This document shows positions 1 to 6,928 of a DNA stretch of 45,188 nucleotides, piece by piece. The DNA is from a virus, in the IMG/VR virus record IMGVR_UViG_3300020578_000146, positions 1-45,188 of that record. One strand, given 5' to 3'. A program made the position numbers and the translations under genes. Every line of letters starts with the position of its first letter. The first letter of the stretch is position 1. The notes beneath the pieces were generated by a model, which made no database searches, was not told where the DNA came from, and worked only from the letters and a program-made list of their open reading frames with translations.

Positions 1-19
1 CGCAAGGAGTTGATGAGTT

Positions 20-490
20 ATGTCGAAGACAAAGCAAGTATTGGCGCTATTGAAAGATGGCAGAACAGTCAAAGAAATAACCAAGATCGCAAAGGTAAAA
101 CCGTCATTCGTGTACACCGTGCGATGGACATCAAAGAAAAAGACTGCTAAGAAGCCTGAGAAGAAGGCTCAATTCAAAAGCCCCCGCTCTCGTTTGATCA
201 AAGATTTGTTTGAGATGAAGAAGGCGGTGGATGCGGTCGAGCGAAAGCCGAAGCCGGGTTTGTGGGATTTAATTCCTGCTGATGATCCCGTCAATCAGCC
301 GCTACACTACAAGTCTGGTGGTGTCGAGACGCTCGACTTCATCGAAGCGAAGGACTTGAACTATCGCTTGGGTAACGTCATCAAGTACGTGGTGCGTTGC
401 GGCAAGAAGGATGGCTCCGATCCGGTGCAGGATCTGGAGAAGGCTGCGTTTTATCTTAATCGTGAAATCGCCGCTCGTAAGAGCGCATAA
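20..490 (+). CDS. HTH-DUF3310 phage protein
   Basis: A 156-aa protein with two parts. Residues 1-36 look like a small helix-turn-helix (VLALLKDGRTVKEITKIAKV), followed by a Lys-rich linker. The C-terminal 65 residues match the phage DUF3310 pattern: DPVNQPLHYKSGG, then VETLDFIEA, then GNVIKYVVRCGKKDG and DLEKAAFYLNREI. DUF3310 proteins are common in early regions of tailed phages and are sometimes labelled nucleotide-kinase-like, but the role is not established. The start is supported by AAGGAG at 4-9. The HTH-DUF3310 combination suggests a DNA-binding version; that is inference. Confidence 0.85.
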   Translation: MSKTKQVLALLKDGRTVKEITKIAKVKPSFVYTVRWTSKKKTAKKPEKKAQFKSPRSRLIKDLFEMKKAVDAVERKPKPGLWDLIPADDPVNQPLHYKSGGVETLDFIEAKDLNYRLGNVIKYVVRCGKKDGSDPVQDLEKAAFYLNREIAARKSA

Positions 491-504
491 CAGAGGTAGC
501 AAAC

Positions 505-1077
505 ATGAAAACTATTGACGTTGAAATCCGTGGTAACACTCCGCTCTTGATTCACAAGTTTGCGGAACAGTCAGAACAAGGCAAGGCAACTCGCCGTGTC
601 ATGGTGGATAGTATGAATCCGCGTGACGAAGCGACGAAGAACGCTTACATCGCGCAAGATGGGACGTATTACTTTAATGCGTTTTCTGTTCCTGCAACGA
701 TGGCGAATGCCGGTGTGAACCATAAAATGCGTGGTTCACGTAAGACTCTAAAATTTGTTGTGCCGTCTGCGGTACGCATGGAGACTGACACCGTAACGAT
801 CTTGGACGAAGACGGTAAACCCGCGAAGAATTTTGAAGTAGACAGCCGTCCGGTGACTATCCCGGCAACGAAAGGGCGCGTGATGCGATATCGCCCCCGC
901 TTTGATCAGTGGGGCGCGAAGTTCCGTCTGTTGCTCAATGATCAGATGCTGTCTTCAGAGGACGCACATCGCTTGCTTAATGAAGCAGGTGAAAGCATGG
1001 GTATCGGTGACTTTAGGCCAGAGAAACGCGGTCCCTTTGGGACTTTTAGAGTGACGAAGTTTGAAGAGATAAAGTGA
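505..1077 (+). CDS. Phage protein, possible RAMP/Cas7-like fold
   Basis: A 190-aa protein of no certain family. It opens with a strand-like segment (KTIDVEIRGNTPLLIHKF) and ends with GIGDFRPEKRGPFGTFRV. A beta-rich start together with a Gly-rich loop of the form GxGxxRPxxxGPFGxF near the C terminus recalls RAMP-fold proteins (Cas7/Cas5 relatives, type IV Csf2-like), which bind RNA. This is resemblance by eye only, and no other CRISPR component is present. An RBS (AGAGGTAG) lies before the ATG. The stop codon runs directly into the first pentamer of the NNGGY array, so the gene and array are physically continuous. An ordinary phage early protein of unknown role is equally possible. Confidence 0.8.
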   Translation: MKTIDVEIRGNTPLLIHKFAEQSEQGKATRRVMVDSMNPRDEATKNAYIAQDGTYYFNAFSVPATMANAGVNHKMRGSRKTLKFVVPSAVRMETDTVTILDEDGKPAKNFEVDSRPVTIPATKGRVMRYRPRFDQWGAKFRLLLNDQMLSSEDAHRLLNEAGESMGIGDFRPEKRGPFGTFRVTKFEEIK

Positions 1078-1229
1078 GGCGAGGTCTGGTAGGGCTTGGT
1101 CAGGCGAGGTCTGGTCGGGTCGGGTGAGGCGCGGCATGGTTTGGCGGGGCAGGGTAGGGTCAGGCGTGGTGAGGTGAGGCAAGGCGGGGCCCGGTGCGGT
1201 GGGGTTGGGTTTGGTGAGGTAAGGTCTGG

Positions 1230-1250
1230 TTTCTCTGGCGAGAAATTTTT
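1230..1250 (+). terminator. Array hairpin copy 1, terminator-like
   Basis: The arms TTTCTC (1230-1235) and GAGAAA (1240-1245) pair perfectly around the loop TGGC. They are followed by TTTTT (1246-1250) and AT, after which the pentamers resume. The stem is short and AU-rich, so it would be a weak intrinsic terminator or pause site on the + strand. It is identical in stem and loop to the three copies downstream. Confidence 0.65.
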
Positions 1251-1381
1251 ATGCGGTGGGGTCGGGCGAGGTTTGGCATGGTGAGGTGGGGTTTGGTTTG
1301 GTGAGGTCTGGCGTGGTCCTGCGGGGTGGGGTCGGGCGCGGTAGGGCGGGGTTGGGTCCGGTGAGGTACGGTAAGGTATGG

Positions 1382-1402
1382 TTTCTCTGGCGAGAAATTT
1401 TT
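1382..1402 (+). terminator. Array hairpin copy 2, terminator-like
   Basis: Stem arms at 1382-1387 and 1392-1397, loop TGGC, and TTTTT at 1398-1402. As in copy 1, it is followed by AT and then GCGGT as the next pentamer. The distance from copy 1 is 152 bp. Confidence 0.65.
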
Positions 1403-1523
1403 ATGCGGTGCGGTGGGGCACGGTCCGGCAAGGTCTGGCTTGGTGGGGTGGGGTGTGGTCCGGTCCGGTGGGGTTGGGCGGGGTACGGTAGGGTGGGGTT
1501 CGGTGAGGTTCGGTATGGTTTGG

Positions 1524-1543
1524 TTTCTCTGGCGAGAAATTTT
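1524..1543 (+). terminator. Array hairpin copy 3, terminator-like
   Basis: Stem arms at 1524-1529 and 1534-1539 with loop TGGC. The T run is one base shorter than in the other copies (TTTT, 1540-1543). The pentamer right after it (GGAGT) is one of the two irregular units, so this copy has decayed slightly. It lies 142 bp after copy 2. Confidence 0.6.
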
Positions 1544-1614
1544 ATGGAGTGCGGTCTGGTAAGGCAAGGCTAGGTGTGGCATGGCTAGGCGCGGTCTGGT
1601 GAGGTGTGGTTTGG

Positions 1615-1635
1615 TTTCTCTGGCGAGAAATTTTT
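1615..1635 (+). terminator. Array hairpin copy 4, terminator-like
   Basis: Stem arms at 1615-1620 and 1625-1630, loop TGGC, TTTTT at 1631-1635, then AT and the pentamer AAGGT. It lies 91 bp after copy 3. The last 21 pentamers follow it, up to the RBS of the next gene. Confidence 0.65.
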
Positions 1636-1756
1636 ATAAGGTAGGGCAAGGTGGGGTTAGGTGAGGTTCGGCTAGGTTGGGTAGGGCGAGGTGGGGTAGG
1701 GTTAGGCAAGGTTGGGTTTGGTCCGGTATGGTTTGGTTTGGTTTTTGAGGTAGCAA

Positions 1757-1993
1757 ATGAGTGGTAAGCCAAAGAATGAATTTGCGTTCCCTCAATTAGA
1801 AGGAGAACGTCTTAAATGGTGGGGTCATGGCATGACTTTGCGGGATTACTTTGCAGCCAAGGCGATGCAAGGTTACATCATCTCGCACGGAGTTATCCTG
1901 CGCCCCGAAGAAGTAGCAAGAATGTCTTACGCGATGAGCGATGCTCTACTTAAAGAACGCGAAGATACAGCACTGAAGGGGTCATCTAAATGA
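1757..1993 (+). CDS. Small phage protein (TLRDYFAAKAMQG type)
   Basis: A 78-aa protein whose core (GMTLRDYFAAKAMQG, residues 25-39) is a motif I recognise from many small hypothetical proteins of tailed phages. The rest is helical, with a VARMSYAMSDALLKER segment near the end. No enzymatic motif is seen. The RBS (GAGGTAG, 1747-1753) follows directly after the last NNGGY pentamer. The stop overlaps the ATG of the methyltransferase gene (ATGA), so the two are translationally coupled. The function is unknown. Confidence 0.85.
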   Translation: MSGKPKNEFAFPQLEGERLKWWGHGMTLRDYFAAKAMQGYIISHGVILRPEEVARMSYAMSDALLKEREDTALKGSSK

Positions 1994-2628
1994 ATCCAAT
2001 TTTAATTGGTCGCAAGCGATTGAGTGATATTCTCTGGGGCATCATTGATGAGAAGGTGGGCGACTTCCCGTACGAAAAGATTGAGAAGATTGTTGAAGAT
2101 CAGCAAGCCCTGCGGTCGCAAGCCGAGTACAAAACTGGGTCTGTGCCGATTGACGATGCGTTTGAGTTGTACAAGGTCGTCAATTTCTTAAAGCCTAATA
2201 CCATTGCCGAGGTAGGAACGTTTATTGGCGTATCTACCCATGTGATGAACTTGGCGATGGAGCGTTTGGTGGACATTTACACCTGTGATCACTCCAACGA
2301 TATTGATCTAGATGCGCCGAACATTTTTCAGTATCGAAAGAAGCCTTCACACGAGATGTTTGCAGACATGGCTGAGAAGAAGGTAAGGGTCGATCTGGTT
2401 TATCTCGACGGGCGTCTAAGTGACAGGGACATCGAACCGTTGTCTAAGATCATTCACGATGACACCGTGTTTGTGTTTGACGACTTCGAGGGAATTGAGA
2501 AAGGTGTTGTCAATGCCATGATGGTGGAGTCTTTCAGTAGAGCGTTGATCTATCCACGTGAAGGCAGGAAGACCGCAATCTCTATTCCGTTTTCGCTCCT
2601 TCAGATTGTGCCGCAGGAGGCCACATGA
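1990..2628 (+). CDS. Class I SAM-dependent methyltransferase
   Basis: A 212-aa protein with a Rossmann methyltransferase layout. Motif I is AEVGTFIGVSTHVMNLA (about residues 73-89), an acidic strand end follows in YTCDHSNDIDL, and then VDLVYLDGRLSD and VFVFDDFEG. The EVGTFIGxST form is typical of the Methyltransf_24 group, whose members modify small molecules, sugars or macromolecules. The substrate cannot be read from the sequence. It is the first gene of the modification module (1,990-8,242), and the downstream glycosyltransferases make a sugar or glycan substrate plausible, which is inference. An ATGA overlap joins it to the gene before and also to the 38-aa ORF after it. Confidence 0.8.
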   Translation: MNPILIGRKRLSDILWGIIDEKVGDFPYEKIEKIVEDQQALRSQAEYKTGSVPIDDAFELYKVVNFLKPNTIAEVGTFIGVSTHVMNLAMERLVDIYTCDHSNDIDLDAPNIFQYRKKPSHEMFADMAEKKVRVDLVYLDGRLSDRDIEPLSKIIHDDTVFVFDDFEGIEKGVVNAMMVESFSRALIYPREGRKTAISIPFSLLQIVPQEAT

Positions 2629-2741
2629 TTACGTGGTTTAAAAGAGTCTTACGTGATTGGCGATGGCGCAGATTGAACGAATGGGCGCACGTGCCTAGTC
2701 CTGAATGGAAGGCCAAACGTGGTGGGAGTGTGTACTGGTGA
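2625..2741 (+). CDS. Small basic Trp-rich protein, 38 aa
   Basis: A 38-codon ORF starting MITWFKRVLRDWRWRR. It has a strong RBS (AGGAGG, 2615-2620) and an ATGA overlap with the methyltransferase stop. Its own stop overlaps a GTG (GTGA at 2738-2741) that is the likely start of the next gene. It is rich in Trp and Arg and has no recognisable domain. Its role may be mainly translational coupling, or it may be a small amphipathic peptide. The RBS and the overlaps at both ends are the evidence that it is real. Confidence 0.6.
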   Translation: MITWFKRVLRDWRWRRLNEWAHVPSPEWKAKRGGSVYW

Positions 2742-4675
2742 AAGTTCCAGAGATACCCAAACTCAATACCCCGGTGCATGACGGTATTGCTGCGAATGAG
2801 AAGACGTTGCCACAGATCGCGGAAGCGTTCTTCAAGCGTGGCCTAGATTTATCTAACAAGGAAAATAAATTTGATGAGGCGGCGAACGTTTTCAGCAACG
2901 TGATTGATTGCGTTGGGTTTGTTACGTCATCTGTGGTACAGCGAGGGCGGTGTCACTGGGAAATGCGACGGTGGCATCTCGCCAGAAAAGATTTTAATTT
3001 TGCCGCAACGATTGACCCCATGAGCGCAGACATCAAGTGGACTAAAGCACTACTTGATTTGCAGCAGCACGACTTTAAAAACGGGTGGCAAGGCTATGAA
3101 GCCCGATGGGGTAGTACTACTTTCAAATCAGCCCGATTGCATACCACGCGACCACAGTGGGAGCCGGGGATGGAGTGCGATCACTTAATCGTATGGCAGG
3201 AGCAAGGGGTGGGTGATCAGATCATATACTCTACGTTCATACCATTGATCAAGAAGTTAGTTAAAAGACTTACTGTGATGGTCGATTTCCGTCTTGTTGA
3301 GATGTATAAAAGGTCTTTTCCTGACGTTGAATTTATCGGCCCAACTGATCGATGTAAGTTGGGGAAGAAGTCTGCTCATTTACCTATGGGCAGCATATCG
3401 CAGCACTTCATTAAGCGGCTGTCTGATATACCCGAAAAAATATCGAAGTCTTATTTCAAACCTGACCTTGAGAAGCGTGACTTACTCCGCAAGGCGGCGG
3501 CCTTTACGGATGATGACTTCGTTATAGGCATTTCATGGATAAGTAAGGCCAACGTAATTGGTCCGCACAAAAGTATCTCTCTTGAAGAACTCTTACCATT
3601 CTTCGAGATCAAAGGTGTTAAGTTTGTCAATCTTCAATACTCAGATGTCTTGCCTGAGATCGATAAGTTTGAGAAAAAGTACAGCAAGAAGATCCATACG
3701 TTCAACGCCATAAATAACTTTATGGATTTGGATGGACTTGCTTCTGTCATAGCGGGCTGCGATGTTGTTGTATCTGTTAGTAACGCAACAGTTCATCTGG
3801 CAGCGGCAATGGGGAAGCCGGTGTTTTTACTTGATGCAAATAAGTTGTTCTTTTGGAACCACAGAGTAGGGCGAGAAAGTTTGTGGTATCCCTCAGTGCG
3901 TATTTACCCCAAGGCAAACGTTATCGCACCGTGGACTACTGCGGTAGAAGCCGCCGTTAAAGATCTTAAAGTGTATCGACAGCAGACAGCCGGATTACAT
4001 GTGGCTGAGCCTTCAGAAACATTCGTGTTCTTCCATGTTGGTGATGATGTTTCTTACCCACAAAAGTTGGTGAGTTCACTGCGAATCTCTAACCCTACGG
4101 CGAACATAGTAATGTGTACAGACAAGGATACGCCAGAGGTTTTGGGCGTGAATCGCCGGGTCGAAGATGATGTGGATAGAAGCAAGTTGATGACAGAGCG
4201 GTTACGCATGTACGCCGCTGCGAAGGTCGATCATCCTGCTATTTATCTTGATACCGACATGATCGTTACTCAGAAGGTCAGCCCTACTGAGATGATCGAC
4301 GCTAACGATATTGTGCTATGCCAAAGAAGTTTTGAACGAGATGTTGAGTTTAACCCGCATCAACGCGGACTAGACTTCTCGGAGTACAACGGAAAGACAT
4401 TGATGGAAGTCTATCCGTACCTTGCTTGTACGATAGTGACTAAGCACCACTCAGTATGGGGAAGGGCGTTAGAAATCTTGAATGCGATGGATGAGAAGTT
4501 CCACGTGTGGTACGGGGATCAGGAAGCATTGAAGGTACTTGCCTCAGAACTACGTGCTTCAACGGTGGACGAAAGCGACTACGGTTGTTTGCCAGAAGAA
4601 ATGCAAGCAGATAAGAACCCGAAAATCCTTCACTTCAAAGGCTTTGATCGCAAATACCTTTTGGATGATTTATGA
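2738..4675 (+). CDS. TPR + GT9-like + GT8-like glycosyltransferase fusion
   Basis: About 645 aa from the GTG at 2738, chosen because it has GGGAG at 2724-2728 and a GTGA overlap with the ORF before it. An ATG at 2705 in the same frame would add 11 residues. Domains run in order. Residues ~20-135 are TPR-like helices ending in NGWQGYEARW, a motif usual in TPR-GT9 proteins. Residues ~145-400 are a GT9/heptosyltransferase-like part with GVGDQIIYS (~155) and NATVHLAAAMGKPVFLL (~350). Residues ~425-645 are a second transferase with LDTDMIV (~504, a DxD metal/sugar-nucleotide site) and a final HFKGF. It probably moves sugars from nucleotide donors. The acceptor is unknown. Confidence 0.8.
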   Translation: MKVPEIPKLNTPVHDGIAANEKTLPQIAEAFFKRGLDLSNKENKFDEAANVFSNVIDCVGFVTSSVVQRGRCHWEMRRWHLARKDFNFAATIDPMSADIKWTKALLDLQQHDFKNGWQGYEARWGSTTFKSARLHTTRPQWEPGMECDHLIVWQEQGVGDQIIYSTFIPLIKKLVKRLTVMVDFRLVEMYKRSFPDVEFIGPTDRCKLGKKSAHLPMGSISQHFIKRLSDIPEKISKSYFKPDLEKRDLLRKAAAFTDDDFVIGISWISKANVIGPHKSISLEELLPFFEIKGVKFVNLQYSDVLPEIDKFEKKYSKKIHTFNAINNFMDLDGLASVIAGCDVVVSVSNATVHLAAAMGKPVFLLDANKLFFWNHRVGRESLWYPSVRIYPKANVIAPWTTAVEAAVKDLKVYRQQTAGLHVAEPSETFVFFHVGDDVSYPQKLVSSLRISNPTANIVMCTDKDTPEVLGVNRRVEDDVDRSKLMTERLRMYAAAKVDHPAIYLDTDMIVTQKVSPTEMIDANDIVLCQRSFERDVEFNPHQRGLDFSEYNGKTLMEVYPYLACTIVTKHHSVWGRALEILNAMDEKFHVWYGDQEALKVLASELRASTVDESDYGCLPEEMQADKNPKILHFKGFDRKYLLDDL

Positions 4676-5340
4676 AAGTATTTATTGGTTGGGACAGCCG
4701 CGAGGATGTGGCGTATCAAGTCTGCCGGGAGTCTTTGGCGCGGAACTCATCCGTGTTCTTGGACATCAAGCCGCTGAAGCAGACTGAACTGCGTGAGCGG
4801 AACTTGTACTGGCGGGAGCATGACCCGCTGTCGTCTACAGAGTTTTCCTTTACCCGTTTCCTTGTGCCGCATTTGTGCAATTACGAGGGGTGGGCGGTGT
4901 TCATGGACTGTGATTTTCTTTGGAGAGGTGATATCGCTGCGTTACAGAACTACATGGATCCATATTACGGGGTGCGTGTGGTCAAGCATGATTACAAGCC
5001 GAAAGAATTAACGAAGATGGACGGCAGGGTTCAGCACCAGTATCCACGCAAAAACTGGAGCAGCATGATCCTGTGGAACTGTGGGCATCCGCTACTCAAG
5101 ACACTGACCCCCGAGGTAGTGAATCGCGAGACTGGGATGCACCTGCATCAGTTACGGTTCCTGTGGGACGCGACCATCGGTGACTTGCCCATCACCTACA
5201 ACTATTTGGAAGGTTGGTACACGAAGGATGACTGCCTGAACCCACAAGCCGTTCACTTCACTCGCGGCGGGCCTTGGTTCAAAGACTGGGGCAACGTCGA
5301 GTATGCAGAAGAATGGATGGCGATAGCCAAGGAGATTTAA
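4672..5340 (+). CDS. GT8-like glycosyltransferase
   Basis: A 222-aa protein. The N terminus MKVFIGWDSRED is the first strand of a GT-A fold. SSTEFSFTRFLVPHLCNYEG leads to the DxD-type motif FMDCDFLWRGDI near residue 80. The C-terminal half has NWSSMILWNCGHP and AVHFTRGGPWF, as in GT8-like enzymes that bind a nucleotide sugar and Mn2+. It is shorter than GT8 family members with extra domains, but the catalytic core looks complete. The ATG overlaps the stop of the fusion gene (ATGA), so both transferases are likely made together. The donor sugar and target are not readable. Confidence 0.8.
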   Translation: MKVFIGWDSREDVAYQVCRESLARNSSVFLDIKPLKQTELRERNLYWREHDPLSSTEFSFTRFLVPHLCNYEGWAVFMDCDFLWRGDIAALQNYMDPYYGVRVVKHDYKPKELTKMDGRVQHQYPRKNWSSMILWNCGHPLLKTLTPEVVNRETGMHLHQLRFLWDATIGDLPITYNYLEGWYTKDDCLNPQAVHFTRGGPWFKDWGNVEYAEEWMAIAKEI

Positions 5341-5586
5341 ATGGATTACGAAGAAGAAGTTTATCTTGTGAATCCTGACGGATCATCTCCCGGTAAGAAA
5401 GAAATTACGTGGGTGAAGATTGGCGAGGACGGTAGTTTGGAATACATTAACTGGAAAACAATTGACGAGTATTCAAAAGAGTTTGATGAGTTTGGCCCGA
5501 GCGGACGACGTACGCAAACTCACATAATTTGCAAATTGCTAACGCTTATCCGTGACGAGACACGTAAAGAATTGGAGATCAAATGA
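5341..5586 (+). CDS. Small acidic hypothetical protein
   Basis: An 81-aa protein with no domain I recognise. It is acidic in its first half (MDYEEEVYLVNPDGSS) and has an EIxWVKIGEDGSLEYINW stretch that looks beta-stranded. Its end is helical (ICKLLTLIRDETRKELE). The RBS AAGGAG lies at the end of the preceding gene and the ATG follows that gene's stop directly. The stop overlaps the ATG of the oxygenase downstream. Because it sits between a glycosyltransferase and an oxygenase, it may be an accessory of the module, which is inference only. Confidence 0.75.
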   Translation: MDYEEEVYLVNPDGSSPGKKEITWVKIGEDGSLEYINWKTIDEYSKEFDEFGPSGRRTQTHIICKLLTLIRDETRKELEIK

Positions 5587-6224
5587 TGAAGAAAACGTTG
5601 CACAATGAACTTCTTGAGAAACACCCGTCTTTGAAGTACGAAATTGGAAACGATTTTGTTGGCGTATTTGACGGAATTTTCTCTGAGAATTTATGCAAGA
5701 CGGCTATTCATGAATTTGAAGTGAGGGACAAGATCGATAAAACTTACAACCGCATACAGGGATTTGATAGACAGCCCCACGTAGTTAGCGATTCGTCCAT
5801 AGATTTTAGAGGCCATGCATTCTACGAAGACTTAGGTTTTAGATATGTCTCCGATGAATTTTCTAATGTTTTCTGGTCTATTGCGTATCCGTTATACAGA
5901 GAAAAGTATTCAATTCTAAACACTTATGCTCGTCATGAAATTTTCACTGTCAAACTTCAAAGGACTAAACCCGGCGAGGGGTATCACGTTTGGCATTCTG
6001 AAGATATGGCCCGGCATGAGTGTACCCGAGTAGCGGTATTTATTCTTTACCTGAATGATATAGACGAAGGCGGCGAAACAGAATTTTTGTACTTAAATAA
6101 AAGGATTAAACCTGAAGCGGGCAGGTTGATCATTTGGCCTGCCGGGTTTACGCACACGCACAGGGGGAATCCTCCTATCGGTGATAAAGAGAAGTACATC
6201 CTTACGGGGTGGGTGGAACTTTAA
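5583..6224 (+). CDS. 2OG-Fe(II) oxygenase (prolyl hydroxylase type)
   Basis: A 213-aa protein with the double-stranded beta-helix pattern of 2-oxoglutarate/Fe(II) dioxygenases. The iron ligands are readable as YHVWHSED (near residues 134-141) and a distal His in FTHTHRGN (near 190). A Lys/Trp segment (KYILTGWVEL) at the end would bind 2-oxoglutarate. DEGGETEFLYLNKRIKPEAGRL is the typical strand pair between the ligands. Members hydroxylate proteins, nucleotides or small molecules, and phage copies are frequent in marine phages. The region looks more AT-rich than the glycosyltransferases before it, which hints at separate acquisition. Confidence 0.85.
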   Translation: MMKKTLHNELLEKHPSLKYEIGNDFVGVFDGIFSENLCKTAIHEFEVRDKIDKTYNRIQGFDRQPHVVSDSSIDFRGHAFYEDLGFRYVSDEFSNVFWSIAYPLYREKYSILNTYARHEIFTVKLQRTKPGEGYHVWHSEDMARHECTRVAVFILYLNDIDEGGETEFLYLNKRIKPEAGRLIIWPAGFTHTHRGNPPIGDKEKYILTGWVEL

Positions 6225-6928
6225 TGTTTTTATTTAAATCTAAAAAAGTGGTAGTGGATTGTTTTACTCGTGAGCCGGTAGTGGCTCAAAACTATCCTAT
6301 TAAAAAATCTTTTAGCTACGTGCCGGAGTGGTGGAGGAATTTAGAGCAATGCGTACATCACCGTACGCAGTATGCGATTGCCCGTCCTTCGCCTACCATG
6401 AAAACATGTACAGGGTTTATAAATCTATTCCAAAAAACTTGGACGATACCCCTATGGACTGACTTCATTTTACAAACTAGAAGCGACGGGAATTACGATT
6501 ACCTGTTTCCTAATCCTGTTGATCCTTCGCATATGGATAGCCACCCAAGCTATCAACACCAAGGCGGTATGCGCGATAGAATCCACGTAAAAATAACTCC
6601 TCCTTGGATTTTATGGGAAAAAACAGGAATTCATTTTTTATTTTTTGGGGCAGACTGGACGTTAATGGATGAACTGCCATCTGTCAGAGTAGTCCCCGGC
6701 ATAGTTAATTACAGAGACCAACATGGTGCTGCTGTAAACTTTTTTGTGGATAAAAAAGACGCGAGATTAGAATTCCGGGCTGGTACGCCAATGGTTTATT
6801 TGGCCCCAATGACCGATAAAAAAGTTGAATTTAAAGTCCAAGTAGTGAACGAGCAAGAATGGAGTAGGTTAGAGAAATACAAAGTCGTTTTCCTAAATAA
6901 ATTTATTATCCGAGGAAAGTGGAAGTGA
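6224..6928 (+). CDS. Unknown phage protein with PEWWRNL motif
   Basis: About 234 aa. The ATG at 6224 overlaps the stop of the oxygenase (TAATG); an upstream in-frame GTG at 6209 is less likely. Visible features are FSYVPEWWRNLEQ near the N terminus, a central MKTCTGFINLFQKTWTIPLW with a paired Cys/Trp pattern, and a beta-rich C terminus (MVYLAPMTDKKVEFKVQVV). I recall similar unnamed proteins in T4-like cyanophages and other marine phages but cannot name the family. There is no signal peptide, membrane segment or metal site. It lies between an oxygenase and a sulfotransferase, so it may act in the same modification. The local base composition is AT-rich. Confidence 0.75.
   Translation: MFLFKSKKVVVDCFTREPVVAQNYPIKKSFSYVPEWWRNLEQCVHHRTQYAIARPSPTMKTCTGFINLFQKTWTIPLWTDFILQTRSDGNYDYLFPNPVDPSHMDSHPSYQHQGGMRDRIHVKITPPWILWEKTGIHFLFFGADWTLMDELPSVRVVPGIVNYRDQHGAAVNFFVDKKDARLEFRAGTPMVYLAPMTDKKVEFKVQVVNEQEWSRLEKYKVVFLNKFIIRGKWK

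Larger units (their letters stand above)
1076..1742 (+). repeat. NNGGY pentanucleotide array
   Basis: About 116 consecutive pentamers of the form NNGGY (Y = T or C), in five blocks of roughly 31, 26, 24, 14 and 21 units, separated by four copies of one hairpin. Only two units clearly break the rule: CCTGC at 1318-1322 and GGAGT at 1546-1550. All 16 dinucleotides occur in the NN position, while GGY is nearly invariant. It is therefore neither a copied repeat nor a simple microsatellite. The array lies between the stop of the 190-aa gene and the RBS of the 78-aa gene. The long antisense reading frames through it are a by-product of a pattern that rarely makes stop codons. I do not recognise it as a named element. 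Confidence 0.95.

Noticed and set aside
1076-1742. CRISPR array
   Set aside because: The four hairpins are too short and close to be CRISPR repeats. The spacers are all NNGGY pentamers rather than unique sequence, and no cas genes are present.
505-1742. A complete type IV CRISPR-like system
   Set aside because: Only one protein with weak RAMP resemblance is present; there is no Csf1, Csf3, helicase partner or repeat-spacer array.
955-1772. Long reading frames on both strands of the pentamer array (Pro/Thr/Arg-rich on the - strand)
   Set aside because: The NNGGY pattern makes few stops on the - strand, so open frames are expected by composition. The same peptide style appears in several frames, hairpins interrupt them, and no RBS was found.
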